In this document: in pieces, positions 21,436 through 30,088 of the stretch
Position numbering within the stretch: the first letter of the stretch is position 1
How the letters are laid out: each line of letters opens with the position of its first letter
Assembly (NCBI GenBank): GCA_003233055.1
Contig: QIKP01000004.1
Coordinates: 1 to 43,700, forward strand
DNA length: 43,700 nucleotides
DNA from: Planctomycetaceae bacterium
GTDB lineage: Bacteria; Planctomycetota; Planctomycetia; Pirellulales; Lacipirellulaceae
Direction: 5' to 3'
Translations under genes and position numbers: made by a program
Notes under the pieces: generated by a model
The model's database searches: none
What the model was told of the DNA's origin: nothing
What the model saw: only the letters and a program-made list of their open reading frames with translations

Positions 21436-21945
21436 ATGCTTTCTCCCACCTATCGCGTCCACCTGGCCAAAGACCAGTTCACGTTCTGCGCTGCCCATTT
21501 TATCACCTTGGATGGCGATACGTGCGAGCCTCTCCATGGCCACAACTATCGCGTCTCGGTCGACATAGAGGGCCTCCCCGACGAGAACCAATACGTCGTC
21601 GATTTCATCGCAGCCCGGGACCTGCTGGCGGAGATCACAGGCAAGCTGGACCATCGGGTGTTGCTGCCGACTTCCCATTCGCAAATCAAGGTCGACGTGG
21701 ACGAGCGGGAGGTGGTGGCTCGATTTGGCGACCGCCGGTGGGTCTTTCCCGCCAGCGATTGCGTGCTGTTGCCGGTCGCCAACACCACGGCGGAGATGCT
21801 GGCTCAGTTCATTGGCGATGCCTTGCTTGCCGCGCTGGCCGAAAAAGCCAACTTCGTCCCCTCCTCGCTCGAAGTCGCCATCGACGAGTGCGATGGGCAG
21901 CAAGGCATCTGCCGGTGGCCCGCCTCCTTCAAGGGGACTCCCTGA
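21436..21945 (+). CDS. 6-pyruvoyl-tetrahydropterin synthase / QueD family protein
   Basis: 169 residues. Zinc ligands are His21 (CAAHF), His34 and His36 (LHGHNYRV), and Cys30 occupies the catalytic cysteine position (C-x3-HGH) as in E. coli QueD. The C-terminal Glu motif is in SSLEVAIDE. The family acts on dihydroneopterin triphosphate, giving either 6-carboxy-tetrahydropterin (queuosine route) or other pterins. An insert around residues 78-100 (VDVDEREVVARFGDRRWVF) is longer than in QueD. No queC/queE is adjacent. With the CitG-family gene 59 bases upstream it may act in a C1-carrier pterin pathway, as inferred for planctomycetes. Confidence 0.88.
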   Translation: MLSPTYRVHLAKDQFTFCAAHFITLDGDTCEPLHGHNYRVSVDIEGLPDENQYVVDFIAARDLLAEITGKLDHRVLLPTSHSQIKVDVDEREVVARFGDRRWVFPASDCVLLPVANTTAEMLAQFIGDALLAALAEKANFVPSSLEVAIDECDGQQGICRWPASFKGTP

Positions 21946-22154
21946 CCGGCAAAGGCCCTATCATCGGACCAACCGCGATTGGCGGATGCGGTTTATCACG
22001 CAAGTCGATGCCGACCTGATTTACAGGTTGCCGCAGGCCGAAGGCGTCGTACGATTTCTGGAACCGCTTCGCTTTCGCGCAGCTTAGGCCCAACGCTCAT
22101 GATGAGCGGACCGAGGGCCGTTCCTTTGCCCTTTGCTTTTGCCGAGATATCCGC

Positions 22155-22616
22155 ATGAAGGCCGAACACATTAACCCGTTTTTGAGTTCGGTAGCGAGCA
22201 CGTTTCACACCATGCTCGGAACGGAAGTCCGGCGGGGCCCCATGTCGCTGAGAGACCCCGCGAAAAAAAGTTACCCGATCAGTGGCGTGATCGGGCTGAC
22301 GGGTAAGGCGGTTGGGACGGTCGTCATCAATCTTTCGGAAGAAGTCGCCCTCAAGGCAGCTTCGGCGCTCCTGATGGACGACATCCGGGTCATCAACGAC
22401 GACGTTCTCGACGCGGTTGGCGAGCTGGCGAATGTCATTGCCGGCCAGGCCAAGGCCGAGCTGGAGCAGTACGAGCTTTCGGTAAGCCTACCGAACGTCG
22501 TAACGGGGGACAATCATCGAGTCCGATTTCCGTCGTCATCGTCCCCTGTCTGCGTCCCGTTTGAAACCGACCTCGGCCCTCTGCAACTCGAAGTTGGATT
22601 CGAAACGGAAGTCTAG
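22155..22616 (+). CDS. cheX: CheX-like chemotaxis phosphatase
   Basis: 153 residues, CheX/CheC superfamily. The catalytic pair is Glu90 and Asn93 in DAVGELANVIAGQ, the E-x2-N arrangement that positions water to dephosphorylate CheY-P. A single catalytic helix is present, which fits CheX rather than the two-site CheC. It is followed 175 bases later by fliG on the same strand, so a role in motor switching is likely. In planctomycetes motile swarmer cells carry the flagellum. Confidence 0.87.
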   Translation: MKAEHINPFLSSVASTFHTMLGTEVRRGPMSLRDPAKKSYPISGVIGLTGKAVGTVVINLSEEVALKAASALLMDDIRVINDDVLDAVGELANVIAGQAKAELEQYELSVSLPNVVTGDNHRVRFPSSSSPVCVPFETDLGPLQLEVGFETEV

Positions 22617-22791
22617 CGGCCAGGCGATTCTCGCGAATCTGCGATGCCACGCTGCTAGCGTCCGCATTCCTTGCGTAACCGTTAAATCCCCTCAAGCTGC
22701 ATTGCCGAGGGAGTCGATGAACCGAGGGACCGCGACGAAGTTTTTTCGTGCGGCAATGGCCAGCTGACACAGCGATCCCCCCCCTCTGCCC

Positions 22792-23781
22792 ATGTCTGAT
22801 ATCCACAACGCGGCCGTCTTGTTGATGACACTTCCCGAAGACGAAGCAGCGCTCATTCTGGCCAAGCTTCAGCCGAAACAGGTAGAGCAAGTCTCGATCG
22901 AAATCGCCCGGACCAAAGGGGTCACTTCCGACGAGCAGGACCACATCATCCGCGAGTTTGCCGAGTCGAATCCGATCGGGGGTGCCGACGGAGGGGGGCT
23001 CGACTTTGCAAGAAGTCTCGTGAAAAAGGCGCTTGGCTCCGAGGCAGGGGAGGCCCTGGACAACATTCGTCAGACGATCGAGGCGCAGCCGTTTCGTTTT
23101 TTGCGAAACGTCGATAGCCAAAATGTCCTGACCTACGTCACGGATGAACATCCACAAACCATTGCCCTCATTATGTCGCATCTTCCCTCCGGATTCGGGG
23201 CGGAGGTACTCGCCGGCTTGCCCGCCGACCGTCAGTTGGCCGTGGTGCGGCGCATGGCGACCATGGGGCAGACCAACCCGGACATCATCCGCGAAGTCGA
23301 ACAGGGACTCGAAAAGCGAATGTCGAGCGTCATGAGCCAGAGTTTCCAAAACGCTGGCGGTGTCGAGTCAGTCGCCTCGATGCTCAATGTTTCGGATCGA
23401 TCGACGGAACGGACCATCCTCGAGCAGCTTTCGGAAGACGATGCCGAACTCGTCGACGAGATCCGCCGGCTGATGTTTGTCTTCGAGGACATCGCGAAGT
23501 TCACGGAGAAGGATGTTCAGGCGGTCCTCAAGCATATCGAAACTTCGCAATGGGCGCTCGCGCTCAAAGGGGCCAGTGAAGAACTCAAGGACAAGGTCCT
23601 CGGCAACATGTCTCAGCGGGCTGCCGACATGCTACGCGAGGAGATGGAATTCATGGGGGCTGTGAAAGTCTCTGCCGTGGAGCAAGAGCAGCAGAAGATC
23701 GTCGATGTCGTTCGCGGCCTGGAAGACGCCGGCGAAATCGAGATCAACGCCAGCGGCGAAGAAGAAGAGCTGGTGCAGTAG
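22792..23781 (+). CDS. fliG: Flagellar motor switch protein FliG
   Basis: 329 residues, standard length. The N-terminal domain begins NAAVLLMTLPEDEAALILAKL, the middle domain has the EHPQTIALIMSHL motif (around residue 121) that binds FliM, and the C-terminal torque domain includes LMFVFEDIAKFTEKDVQAVLKHI with charged residues that face the stator, then LGNMSQRAADMLREEME. It is separated from the rest of the flagellar genes in this window, apart from the upstream cheX. Upstream sequence is GC-mixed without an obvious ribosome-binding site. Confidence 0.96.
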   Translation: MSDIHNAAVLLMTLPEDEAALILAKLQPKQVEQVSIEIARTKGVTSDEQDHIIREFAESNPIGGADGGGLDFARSLVKKALGSEAGEALDNIRQTIEAQPFRFLRNVDSQNVLTYVTDEHPQTIALIMSHLPSGFGAEVLAGLPADRQLAVVRRMATMGQTNPDIIREVEQGLEKRMSSVMSQSFQNAGGVESVASMLNVSDRSTERTILEQLSEDDAELVDEIRRLMFVFEDIAKFTEKDVQAVLKHIETSQWALALKGASEELKDKVLGNMSQRAADMLREEMEFMGAVKVSAVEQEQQKIVDVVRGLEDAGEIEINASGEEEELVQ

Positions 23782-23803
23782 AAGCGAGTCCCTTGTTTTC
23801 ATT

Positions 23804-23841
23804 TTCCGTGGGCGAGGACGCCTTCCGTGGGCGAGGACGCC
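23804..23841 (+). repeat. 19-bp perfect tandem duplication before mutS
   Basis: TTCCGTGGGCGAGGACGCC occurs twice in direct succession, at 23804 and 23823, in the 143-base fliG-mutS spacer. No role is apparent. Confidence 0.85.
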
Positions 23842-23924
23842 ACGGCTCACGTGGCCCCGTCCCCAGTGGCTATTTCCTCTGCTACGATAGTGGTTCCCGA
23901 TTCTCTTACGGAGCCGATGCGCCG

Positions 23925-26669
23925 ATGGCCAAGTCCCCCATGATGCAGCAGTACGACCGGGCCAAACGGGCGGCGGGCGACGCGCTGCTGCTCTTTCGGA
24001 TGGGGGACTTCTACGAGCTGTTCCACGACGATGCCAAAGTTGCCGCCCGCGTGCTGGGGATTTCCCTCACCAGCCGTGACAAAGGGGAAAATCCAGTCCC
24101 GATGGCCGGGTTTCCTTACCATCAGCTCGACCAGTACCTTGCCAAGATCATCGCCGCCGGCCACCGCGCCGCAATTTGTGACCAGATCGCCGATTCGGAA
24201 CAGACCGGGCCGAAGCAGGCGAAGGCGGAGGGAAAAAAACTAGTCCGACGTGAGATCACCCGTGTCGTCAGTCGGGGGACACTCACCGACGACTCGCTGC
24301 TCGACCCCGCCGCGAGCAACTATCTGGCGGCAGTAGCGATAGGCGAAGCGGACGGGCGTGCCGGGCTGGCGTGGGTCGATGTTTCGACCGGTCGGTTCTT
24401 GGCTGCCTCGTTCGACGAAGGCCAAATCGCCGACCAACTGGCACGAATTCGCCCGACCGAACTGCTCCTAAGCGAATCGGTCGCGCCCGACGCCCCCGCC
24501 GCTTGGACCGAAGGGCGGGCCGTTGCCGTTCGGCCTACCTGGGCGTTTGCGCCGCAGCAGGCGGGGGAGCTTCTTGCACGCCACTTCGGTACCCACTCAC
24601 TCGCCGGCTTTGGGTTCGATGCCGAGCACGACGCGGGCGATCGGCTCGCGCTCACCGCCGCCGCTGCCACGATCGAGTACCTTACCGAAACTCAAAAGAC
24701 CGACCTCTCGCACATCGCCCGCCTCACGCCGCTCCGCTCGAGCGCAACGCTAGAGATCGACGCCGCAAGTTGGAGGAGCCTCGAAATCACGCAGACCTTG
24801 CGCGACGGCGGACGGGACGGCTCGCTGCTCGGTCTGCTCGACCGAACGACCACCGGCATGGGGGCCAGGCAGTTGGGCGACTGGCTCGCCCATCCGCTCG
24901 TCGACGTGGCCGCGATCCATGGGCGACTTGACGCGGTTGCGGAGCTGGTCGAGCATTCGTCGCTCACCGCCACGATTCGCAAGATGCTCGGGGCGATCTA
25001 CGACATCGAGCGGCTTATCGCCCGGGTAACCACAGGCCGGGCCAGCCCGCGAGATTTGAGCTTCGTCGCACGCACTCTCGCGGCACTTCCCGCGGTCAAG
25101 GCGAAGCTCACCGGCCGGGCGAGCGAGCGGCTCACCGACATTGAGTCGCGCATCGAGCTTTGCCCCGAACTGCGAAGCCAGCTCGAAAAAATGCTCCAGG
25201 ATGATTGCCCCCTCACGACGCGGGATGGCGGCTTCATCCGCGACGGGGCAAACGAAAAGCTGGACGGGTTTCGTGCGCTCATGTCGGGCGGCAAAAAGTG
25301 GATGGCCGACTACCAGGCGGCCGAGGTCAAACGGTCAGGTATTCCCAGCATGAAGATCGGCTTCAACCGAGTCTTTGGCTACTACCTCGAAGTGACCCAC
25401 GCCCACCGTGACAAAGTCCCCGCCGAGTACATCCGCAAGCAGACGCTCAAGGCAGCCGAGCGGTACATCACGCCCGAGCTAAAAGAGTACGAAGAAAAAG
25501 TGCTGAGTGCGGAGGAACGGGTCCTGGCCTTGGAGCTAGAACTCTTTGCCGAACTCCGCAACGCGACCGCCGCGGCGAGTGCCCAGTTACTCTCGACCGC
25601 CGCAGCCTTGGCCGAAGTCGACGCGTTGGCAAGCCTCGCCGAGGTCGCATGGGCCCATGATTACGTCCGCCCAGTTGTCACCGAAGAACCGGTCCTCGAC
25701 ATCGAAGCAGGCCGCCACCCGGTCGTTGAAGCAACCGGGCCCGCCGGGACGTTCGTGCCCAACGATTGTCAGTGCGCCGGCCATCAAAAATCAGGCGAGC
25801 CGTCGGCGTCAGCCGCCGGTGAAAAGAAGGAAGACTCGCCCCCCGACCCCTCCATCCTCCTCCTCACCGGCCCCAACATGGCGGGCAAGAGTACCTACAT
25901 TCGGCAGACGGCGCTGCTGGTTCTGATGGCCCAAATCGGCAGCTTTGTGCCGGCGCGACGGGCGACCATTGGTGTGGCCGACCGACTCTTTGCCCGCGTC
26001 GGGGCGAGTGATGAGCTTTCGCGGGGGCAGAGTACCTTCATGGTCGAGATGACCGAGGCGGCCCGCATCCTCAATACCGCCACCGAGCGGAGCCTCGTCG
26101 TGCTCGACGAAATTGGCCGAGGGACCAGCACCTACGACGGGTTGTCGCTCGCCTGGAGCATCACCGAGTACCTACACAACGAAATCGGCTGCCGGACGCT
26201 CTTCGCCACGCACTACCACGAACTGACCGAGTTGGCCGATCGGCTCCCCCACGCCGCCAATCGCAACGTGATGGTCCGCGAGCATTTTGGAAAGATCGTT
26301 TTTCTCCACCAGATCGTCCCTGGGTCGGCCGACCGGAGTTACGGCATCCACGTCGCCCAACTCGCCGGCGTGCCGAAACAGGTGAGCGACCGTGCCGAAG
26401 AAATCCTCGCGAGCCTCGAACAAGGAGCTCGCCGCGCCGACACCCCCCCCGCCGAGACGCCCCCGCCACCCCTTGGTGCCCAACCTCTCGACTCCCAACC
26501 CCTCGACGGAGCGACCAAGAGGGTCGCAATGCAGCTCACCTTGTTCGAGACGGCCGAGCACCCGCTGCTCGAAGAACTCCGAAAGACCGATATCGACTCG
26601 ATGACACCGCTCGAAGCGATGCAAAAACTGAGCGAGTGGCGCGAGCAGGTCAGCGTCAGCACGCCATGA
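23925..26669 (+). CDS. mutS: DNA mismatch repair protein MutS
   Basis: Mismatch-recognition ATPase, 914 residues from the ATG at 23925; the frame extends upstream to 23793 but that part crosses the 19-bp tandem duplication. The mismatch-binding motif with the Phe wedge (LLFRMGDFYELF) is near residue 25. Walker A is GPNMAGKST (Lys655), Walker B is LVVLDEIGRGTST and the His loop is ATHYHELTEL. An insert of about 30 hydrophilic residues (with Cys-x-Cys, Lys, Ser, Pro) precedes Walker A and a Pro-rich linker precedes the C-terminal helical domain. mutL is not in the window. Confidence 0.97.
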   Translation: MAKSPMMQQYDRAKRAAGDALLLFRMGDFYELFHDDAKVAARVLGISLTSRDKGENPVPMAGFPYHQLDQYLAKIIAAGHRAAICDQIADSEQTGPKQAKAEGKKLVRREITRVVSRGTLTDDSLLDPAASNYLAAVAIGEADGRAGLAWVDVSTGRFLAASFDEGQIADQLARIRPTELLLSESVAPDAPAAWTEGRAVAVRPTWAFAPQQAGELLARHFGTHSLAGFGFDAEHDAGDRLALTAAAATIEYLTETQKTDLSHIARLTPLRSSATLEIDAASWRSLEITQTLRDGGRDGSLLGLLDRTTTGMGARQLGDWLAHPLVDVAAIHGRLDAVAELVEHSSLTATIRKMLGAIYDIERLIARVTTGRASPRDLSFVARTLAALPAVKAKLTGRASERLTDIESRIELCPELRSQLEKMLQDDCPLTTRDGGFIRDGANEKLDGFRALMSGGKKWMADYQAAEVKRSGIPSMKIGFNRVFGYYLEVTHAHRDKVPAEYIRKQTLKAAERYITPELKEYEEKVLSAEERVLALELELFAELRNATAAASAQLLSTAAALAEVDALASLAEVAWAHDYVRPVVTEEPVLDIEAGRHPVVEATGPAGTFVPNDCQCAGHQKSGEPSASAAGEKKEDSPPDPSILLLTGPNMAGKSTYIRQTALLVLMAQIGSFVPARRATIGVADRLFARVGASDELSRGQSTFMVEMTEAARILNTATERSLVVLDEIGRGTSTYDGLSLAWSITEYLHNEIGCRTLFATHYHELTELADRLPHAANRNVMVREHFGKIVFLHQIVPGSADRSYGIHVAQLAGVPKQVSDRAEEILASLEQGARRADTPPAETPPPPLGAQPLDSQPLDGATKRVAMQLTLFETAEHPLLEELRKTDIDSMTPLEAMQKLSEWREQVSVSTP

Positions 26670-26730
26670 AGCCGCGCAAAGTCCTAAAGAAAATACGCAA
26701 CCACCCACACCCGCGAATCGAAAGAAAGAG

Positions 26731-26804
26731 AACCACGAATTTTACGAATCCTAACGAATCTTGATCGCTTGCGATGATTCGTCCGATTCATAAAATTCGT
26801 GGTT
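26731..26804. repeat. Inverted pair of ACGAAT-type repeats
   Basis: The left arm (26731-26760) begins AACCACGAATTTTACGAATC. The right arm (26776-26804) is its reverse complement with a few changes, so the whole can fold into a long hairpin with a 15-base loop. It is preceded by CGAATCGAAAGAAAGAG, which is also found (reverse complement) beside copy 1 of the 91-bp repeat near 230-245. Confidence 0.8.
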
Positions 26805-26837
26805 GCTGCTTTCAACTCGTAGACGGTTACAAAAAAA

Positions 26838-26901
26838 CGTCAGGCTGGAACCCAACCTACTGCTCGCCCCTGTTTCTTTGCGCCTTCGCGCCTTTGCGTG
26901 A
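26838..26901 (-). repeat. GTAGGTTGGG element and GCAAAG-type repeats
   Basis: On minus, 26838-26860 reads GTAGGTTGGGTTCCAGCC then TGACG; almost the same sequence occurs on plus at 30729-30752. Directly next to it 26873-26901 reads on minus CACGCAAAGGCGCGAAGGCG followed by CAAAGAAA, a low-complexity intergenic repeat widespread in environmental genomes. Confidence 0.65.
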
Positions 26902-27444
26902 GGCTTCTTCTCCGGGCGTTGGAATCCGGCAGCCGATGGTCTCACGCCAAGGCGCGATCACGTTGGCTCACGAATAGTGCTGGAAGTTGCCGGCGTAGAT
27001 GCTCTAATGATTTCGTTCGCTCCTGCAATGCTCCCGGGAGTCGGATAGCTCTTTGGCAATCGAAATGATTTCCGTGCGGGTGGCACGAAGGGATCGGCGT
27101 GACTTTTGTCACTTCCCGGAACGCTTACCTTGCGCGCCGCGGACAAAAGGGAAGGAGGGACGCCGAAGACCGCTTCGAGGAAACTGTGTTGCAGACAGAA
27201 GTTGCAACGAATCCCAAGGACGATCCAAGCCCGACTTTAGGCACCCCGGCCGGGATCCCCAGGAATTCAGGACAGAAATCGGCACGAAAGGGCCATTTTT
27301 TAGCGAGCAAACGAGCAATTCTCGGACGCTTCTGTCAACCGAGGAACCTTCCCGGCAGGACAAAGTAGGTCAGGCCTCCTGCCCGTAGCCTGGGCCCAAG
27401 CTTGGTCGGGGTTAGCACGAAGCGATGCGTTCGGAAGGTTGCCG

Positions 27445-28122
27445 CTAGTCGACCAGTTCGAGCGTTGCCCAGCAACTCGGGTCTTCTTGAAACGGGAACG
27501 TCGGCCCTGTGGCGAACGTGGCGAGACCCAGCTCGCGGTCGTACACCGCGTAGGTGAACCCAAGCGACCGGTGGTTGGCCGGGTCGTAACCGCCAAGCGC
27601 CACTGCGGGAATAAATGCCGAGAGTTCGTAGCCAGTTTTCTTTATTTTGCTGGTGACTTGCAGTTCGCGCGGGCGGACCGGGCGGGCGTTTTCTCTGGCG
27701 CGGTTGATCAGGAGCTGGTCGGCGAGCGGTTCGTCCGACTTCCGCCCTCCCCCGGCTGGCAAGAACGCGAACGAGTGGCAGAACTTGCTCGCGCGGTGAA
27801 TGTTGTGCGTCGCCCGGGTGTCGATCCAGACGACCAGCCCGTCGCTCTCTTCAATACGCGACTCCCGGCACCAGAGCGCCTGCCCCTTTCCCGTGACGGC
27901 CAAAGAGATGGCGACCCCGTCGGTATCCCAGGCCATCCGCACATCGGCGAACGACGGTTCTTGGTTGGCGGTCCCTGCGTCGAGCGCCGCCAAATCGGTG
28001 AGGCGATACGACTCGCCGAGCGAGGTCTTCCCCCAAACGGGCGTTTTCCGCTTCACAGGCAGGGAAAATCGAAACAAAAACCTCGGGGCGAGGAGCGTGT
28101 TGAGTTGGGTCGTGGTTTCCAT
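27445..28122 (-). CDS. CBM9/DOMON-like sugar-binding fold protein
   Basis: 225 residues with no signal peptide. The pattern resembles the family 9 carbohydrate-binding beta-sandwich: DVRMAWDTDGVAISLAVTGKG, then SDGLVVWIDTRATHNIHRASKFCHSFAF, and a C-terminal LGFTYAVYDRELG. The Trp-Asp-x-Asp-Gly and DG(L/V)xxWIDTR motifs are typical of the stand-alone planctomycete version. No catalytic domain is fused. The start MET... begins with about 40 residues of less conserved sequence. Ligand unknown. The gene ends a minus-strand pair after ald, 66 bases apart. Confidence 0.75.
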   Translation of the reverse strand: METTTQLNTLLAPRFLFRFSLPVKRKTPVWGKTSLGESYRLTDLAALDAGTANQEPSFADVRMAWDTDGVAISLAVTGKGQALWCRESRIEESDGLVVWIDTRATHNIHRASKFCHSFAFLPAGGGRKSDEPLADQLLINRARENARPVRPRELQVTSKIKKTGYELSAFIPAVALGGYDPANHRSLGFTYAVYDRELGLATFATGPTFPFQEDPSCWATLELVD

Positions 28123-28188
28123 GGCTTTTTTCGTGCTTCTGTTTCGGTCGGTGAGAAAACGGCTGGCTTGTTTGTGTGTGTGGCTGGC

Positions 28189-29301
28189 TCACCCGGGTGC
28201 AAATCGGTTGTCGTAGTCCAAGTCAAACGTCTCGGCCACCGCCTGGTTGGTCACCGCGCCGGCGTGTAGGTTGATCGCCCGAGCGACCGGCCGCATGTCG
28301 GCCGCCGCTTGCTCGATTCCCCGATCGGCCAGTTCTAGTACCCAGCGGAGGGTCGCGTTGCAAAGGGCAAACGTACTGGTCCGGCCGACGGCTCCCGGCA
28401 TGTTCGTCACGCAGTAGTGCAGCACTCCGTTGACGATGTAGGTCGGATCGGCGTGCGAGGTTGGCCGGCTCGACTCGAAGCAGCCTCCTTGGTCGATCGC
28501 CACGTCGATGATCACACTGCCTGGTTGCATCGTCTTGAGGTCGTCTTCGCTGACCAGCATAGGAGCCTTTGCGCCAGGGATCAGTACCGCGCCAATGACG
28601 AGGTCGGCACGTTCGAGGTAATCGCGGATCGTGTGGCGATCGCTGAACAGGCAATCGACATTCGCGGGCATGATGTCGTCGAGGTAGCGCAGGCGGTCGA
28701 GGTTGATATCGAGGATCGCGACGTTCGCCTGGAAACCGGCCGCGATGCGGGCCGCATTGGCCCCGACGACGCCACCTCCAAGAATGGTGATATTCGCTGG
28801 TGCAACGCCTGGCACGCCACCGAGTAAAATCCCGCGACCCATCTGCGGTCGTTCGAGGTACTTGGCCCCTTGCTGCACGCTCATCCGCCCCGCCACTTCG
28901 CTCATCGGGGTCAGGAGTGGCAACTGGCCGTTGTCTTCGGCGAGCGTTTCGTAGGCGACCGAGGTCGCCCCGGTCGCAAGCATCGCCTCGGTCAGGGTTC
29001 GGTCAGCGGCAAAGTGGAAGTAGGTGAAAACGACCTGCCCAGGGCGGATCTTCTCCCATTCGCCAGGCTGCGGCTCCTTGACCTTGACGATCATGTCGGC
29101 CTGGGAGAAGACGTCGTCGGGCCCCGAGACCATCTGGGCTCCCGCCTCAAGGTAGGCATGATCCGCCAGCCCCGAGCCAAGCCCCGCCCCCCTCTCCATG
29201 ACCACCTGATGGCCGTGGCGGGTCAGTTCCTCGACGCCGACCGGCAGCATGGCGACGCGGTACTCGTCGGACTTCACTTCTTTGGGGATACCGACGATCA
29301 T
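28189..29301 (-). CDS. ald: Alanine dehydrogenase
   Basis: NAD-dependent L-alanine dehydrogenase, converting alanine to pyruvate and ammonia, 370 residues from the ATG at 29301; an upstream start adds 18 residues outside the family pattern. It begins MIVGIPKEVKSDEYRVAM. The catalytic Lys is in VKEPQP and the catalytic His in YFHFAADR. The nucleotide-binding motif is GGGVVGANAARIAAGFQANV and VIGAVLIPGAKAP follows. The C-terminal VTNMPGAVGRTSTFAL is diagnostic. It is divergent from rplM. Confidence 0.96.
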   Translation of the reverse strand: MIVGIPKEVKSDEYRVAMLPVGVEELTRHGHQVVMERGAGLGSGLADHAYLEAGAQMVSGPDDVFSQADMIVKVKEPQPGEWEKIRPGQVVFTYFHFAADRTLTEAMLATGATSVAYETLAEDNGQLPLLTPMSEVAGRMSVQQGAKYLERPQMGRGILLGGVPGVAPANITILGGGVVGANAARIAAGFQANVAILDINLDRLRYLDDIMPANVDCLFSDRHTIRDYLERADLVIGAVLIPGAKAPMLVSEDDLKTMQPGSVIIDVAIDQGGCFESSRPTSHADPTYIVNGVLHYCVTNMPGAVGRTSTFALCNATLRWVLELADRGIEQAAADMRPVARAINLHAGAVTNQAVAETFDLDYDNRFAPG

Positions 29302-29357
29302 GGCTGGAGGTCCAGAAATAGGAAGATTCGAGGATTTTGCTATCCTACTGCCCAACC

Positions 29358-29426
29358 AGCCGGCGAGCTACGCCTCGTCGGGCTCTGGCTGGGTGTAGCT
29401 GTCCGACAAGGTGTCGCTCGCCGGCT
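29358..29426. repeat. Structured inverted-repeat element
   Basis: AGCCGGCGAGC at 29358-29368 is perfectly complementary to GCTCGCCGGCT at 29416-29426, with an inner GTCGG/CCGAC stem. This 69-base structure sits in the ald-rplM divergent spacer. It has the form of a dispersed palindromic element, but only one copy is in the window. Confidence 0.6.
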
Positions 29427-29504
29427 TGGAGGGAGTTCGTGAAGGGCGGGCAGGCCCCTTGTCCCTGAGGCAGCGGGGTGGTATCTTCCGGGGCTCCAAA
29501 GAAC

Positions 29505-29596
29505 CCTACGAGAGCAGGGCTCTGGCATCTTACTGAGAGCAGGGCTCTACCATCCTACGAGAGCAGAGCTCTACAGACATCCTACGAGAGTGATCC
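29505..29596 (+). repeat. 25-27-bp tandem repeat directly before rplM
   Basis: Units start CTACGAGAGCAGGGCTCT at about 29506, TTACTGAGAGCAGGGCTCT at 29530, CTACGAGAGCAGAGCTCT at 29555, and a truncated CTACGAGAGTGATCC at 29582 that runs into the rplM ATG. Each full unit contains a small hairpin AGAGC-AGG-GCTCT. The last unit overlaps the place where the ribosome would bind. Confidence 0.8.
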
Positions 29597-30031
29597 ATGA
29601 AAACCACAATGGTCAAGCTGGCGGACGTCGAGCATAAATGGCTCGTCGTCGACGCCACCGACAAGATCGTCGGCCGATTGGCAAGCGATATTGCTGTCCG
29701 TCTGATGGGCAAGCACCGCCCTACCTACACCCCCCACGTCGACACGGGCGACTTTGTCGTTGTGCTCAATGCCGACAAAGTGAAATTCACCGGCAAGAAG
29801 TGGGAGCAAAAGAGGTACACTTGGTACACGGGCTACACCCGGCAGCGGTCGATTTCCGCTGGTGACCGGCTGGAGAAGCATCCCGAGCTGATCCTTCGGG
29901 AGGCCGTTCGGCGGATGCTCCCCAAGAACAAGCTCGCGACGAAGATGCTCTCGAAGCTAAAAATCTACATGACCTCCGAGCATCCGCACCAAGCGCAAAA
30001 CCCCGAGCCGGTTGACCTCGGCGTGAAGTAG
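29597..30031 (+). CDS. rplM: Large ribosomal subunit protein uL13
   Basis: 144 residues, standard length. Recognisable stretches are WLVVDATDKIVGRLASDIAVRLMGKHRPTYTPHVDTGD in several blocks, then KVKFTGKKWEQKRYTWYTGY and the C-terminal REAVRRMLPKNKLATKMLSKLKIY and HPHQAQNPEPVDL. It binds 23S rRNA early in assembly. It forms the usual pair with rpsI, 57 bases downstream. The translation start lies at the end of a tandem hairpin repeat. Confidence 0.98.
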   Translation: MKTTMVKLADVEHKWLVVDATDKIVGRLASDIAVRLMGKHRPTYTPHVDTGDFVVVLNADKVKFTGKKWEQKRYTWYTGYTRQRSISAGDRLEKHPELILREAVRRMLPKNKLATKMLSKLKIYMTSEHPHQAQNPEPVDLGVK

Positions 30032-30088
30032 CCGATCTCCCGTTAGCAAATTCACAGTCCCCAGCCCCTCCTTCGCAGTCTCCCATTC

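Larger units (their letters stand above)
26670..27444. other. Repeat-rich intergenic region after mutS
   Basis: 775 bases with no accepted gene. It contains the inverted ACGAAT pair (26731-26804), a GTAGGTTGGG-type element on minus (26838-26860), GCAAAG-type repeats (26873-26901), and a GTAGGTCAGGC...CCAAGCTTGGTCGGGG stretch (27366-27411). The part from about 26990 to 27360 shows no structure that I can name. Confidence 0.6.

Noticed and set aside
22675-22715. TAAA...GCCGAGGG upstream of fliG as a sigma28 flagellar promoter
   Set aside because: The spacing is 17 rather than about 15 bases and the -10 half is a poor match, so it was not listed.
26990-27400. Possible structured RNA (RNase P, SRP or tmRNA) in the post-mutS spacer
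   Set aside because: No conserved core sequence of these RNAs could be recognised by eye. A covariance-model search would settle it.
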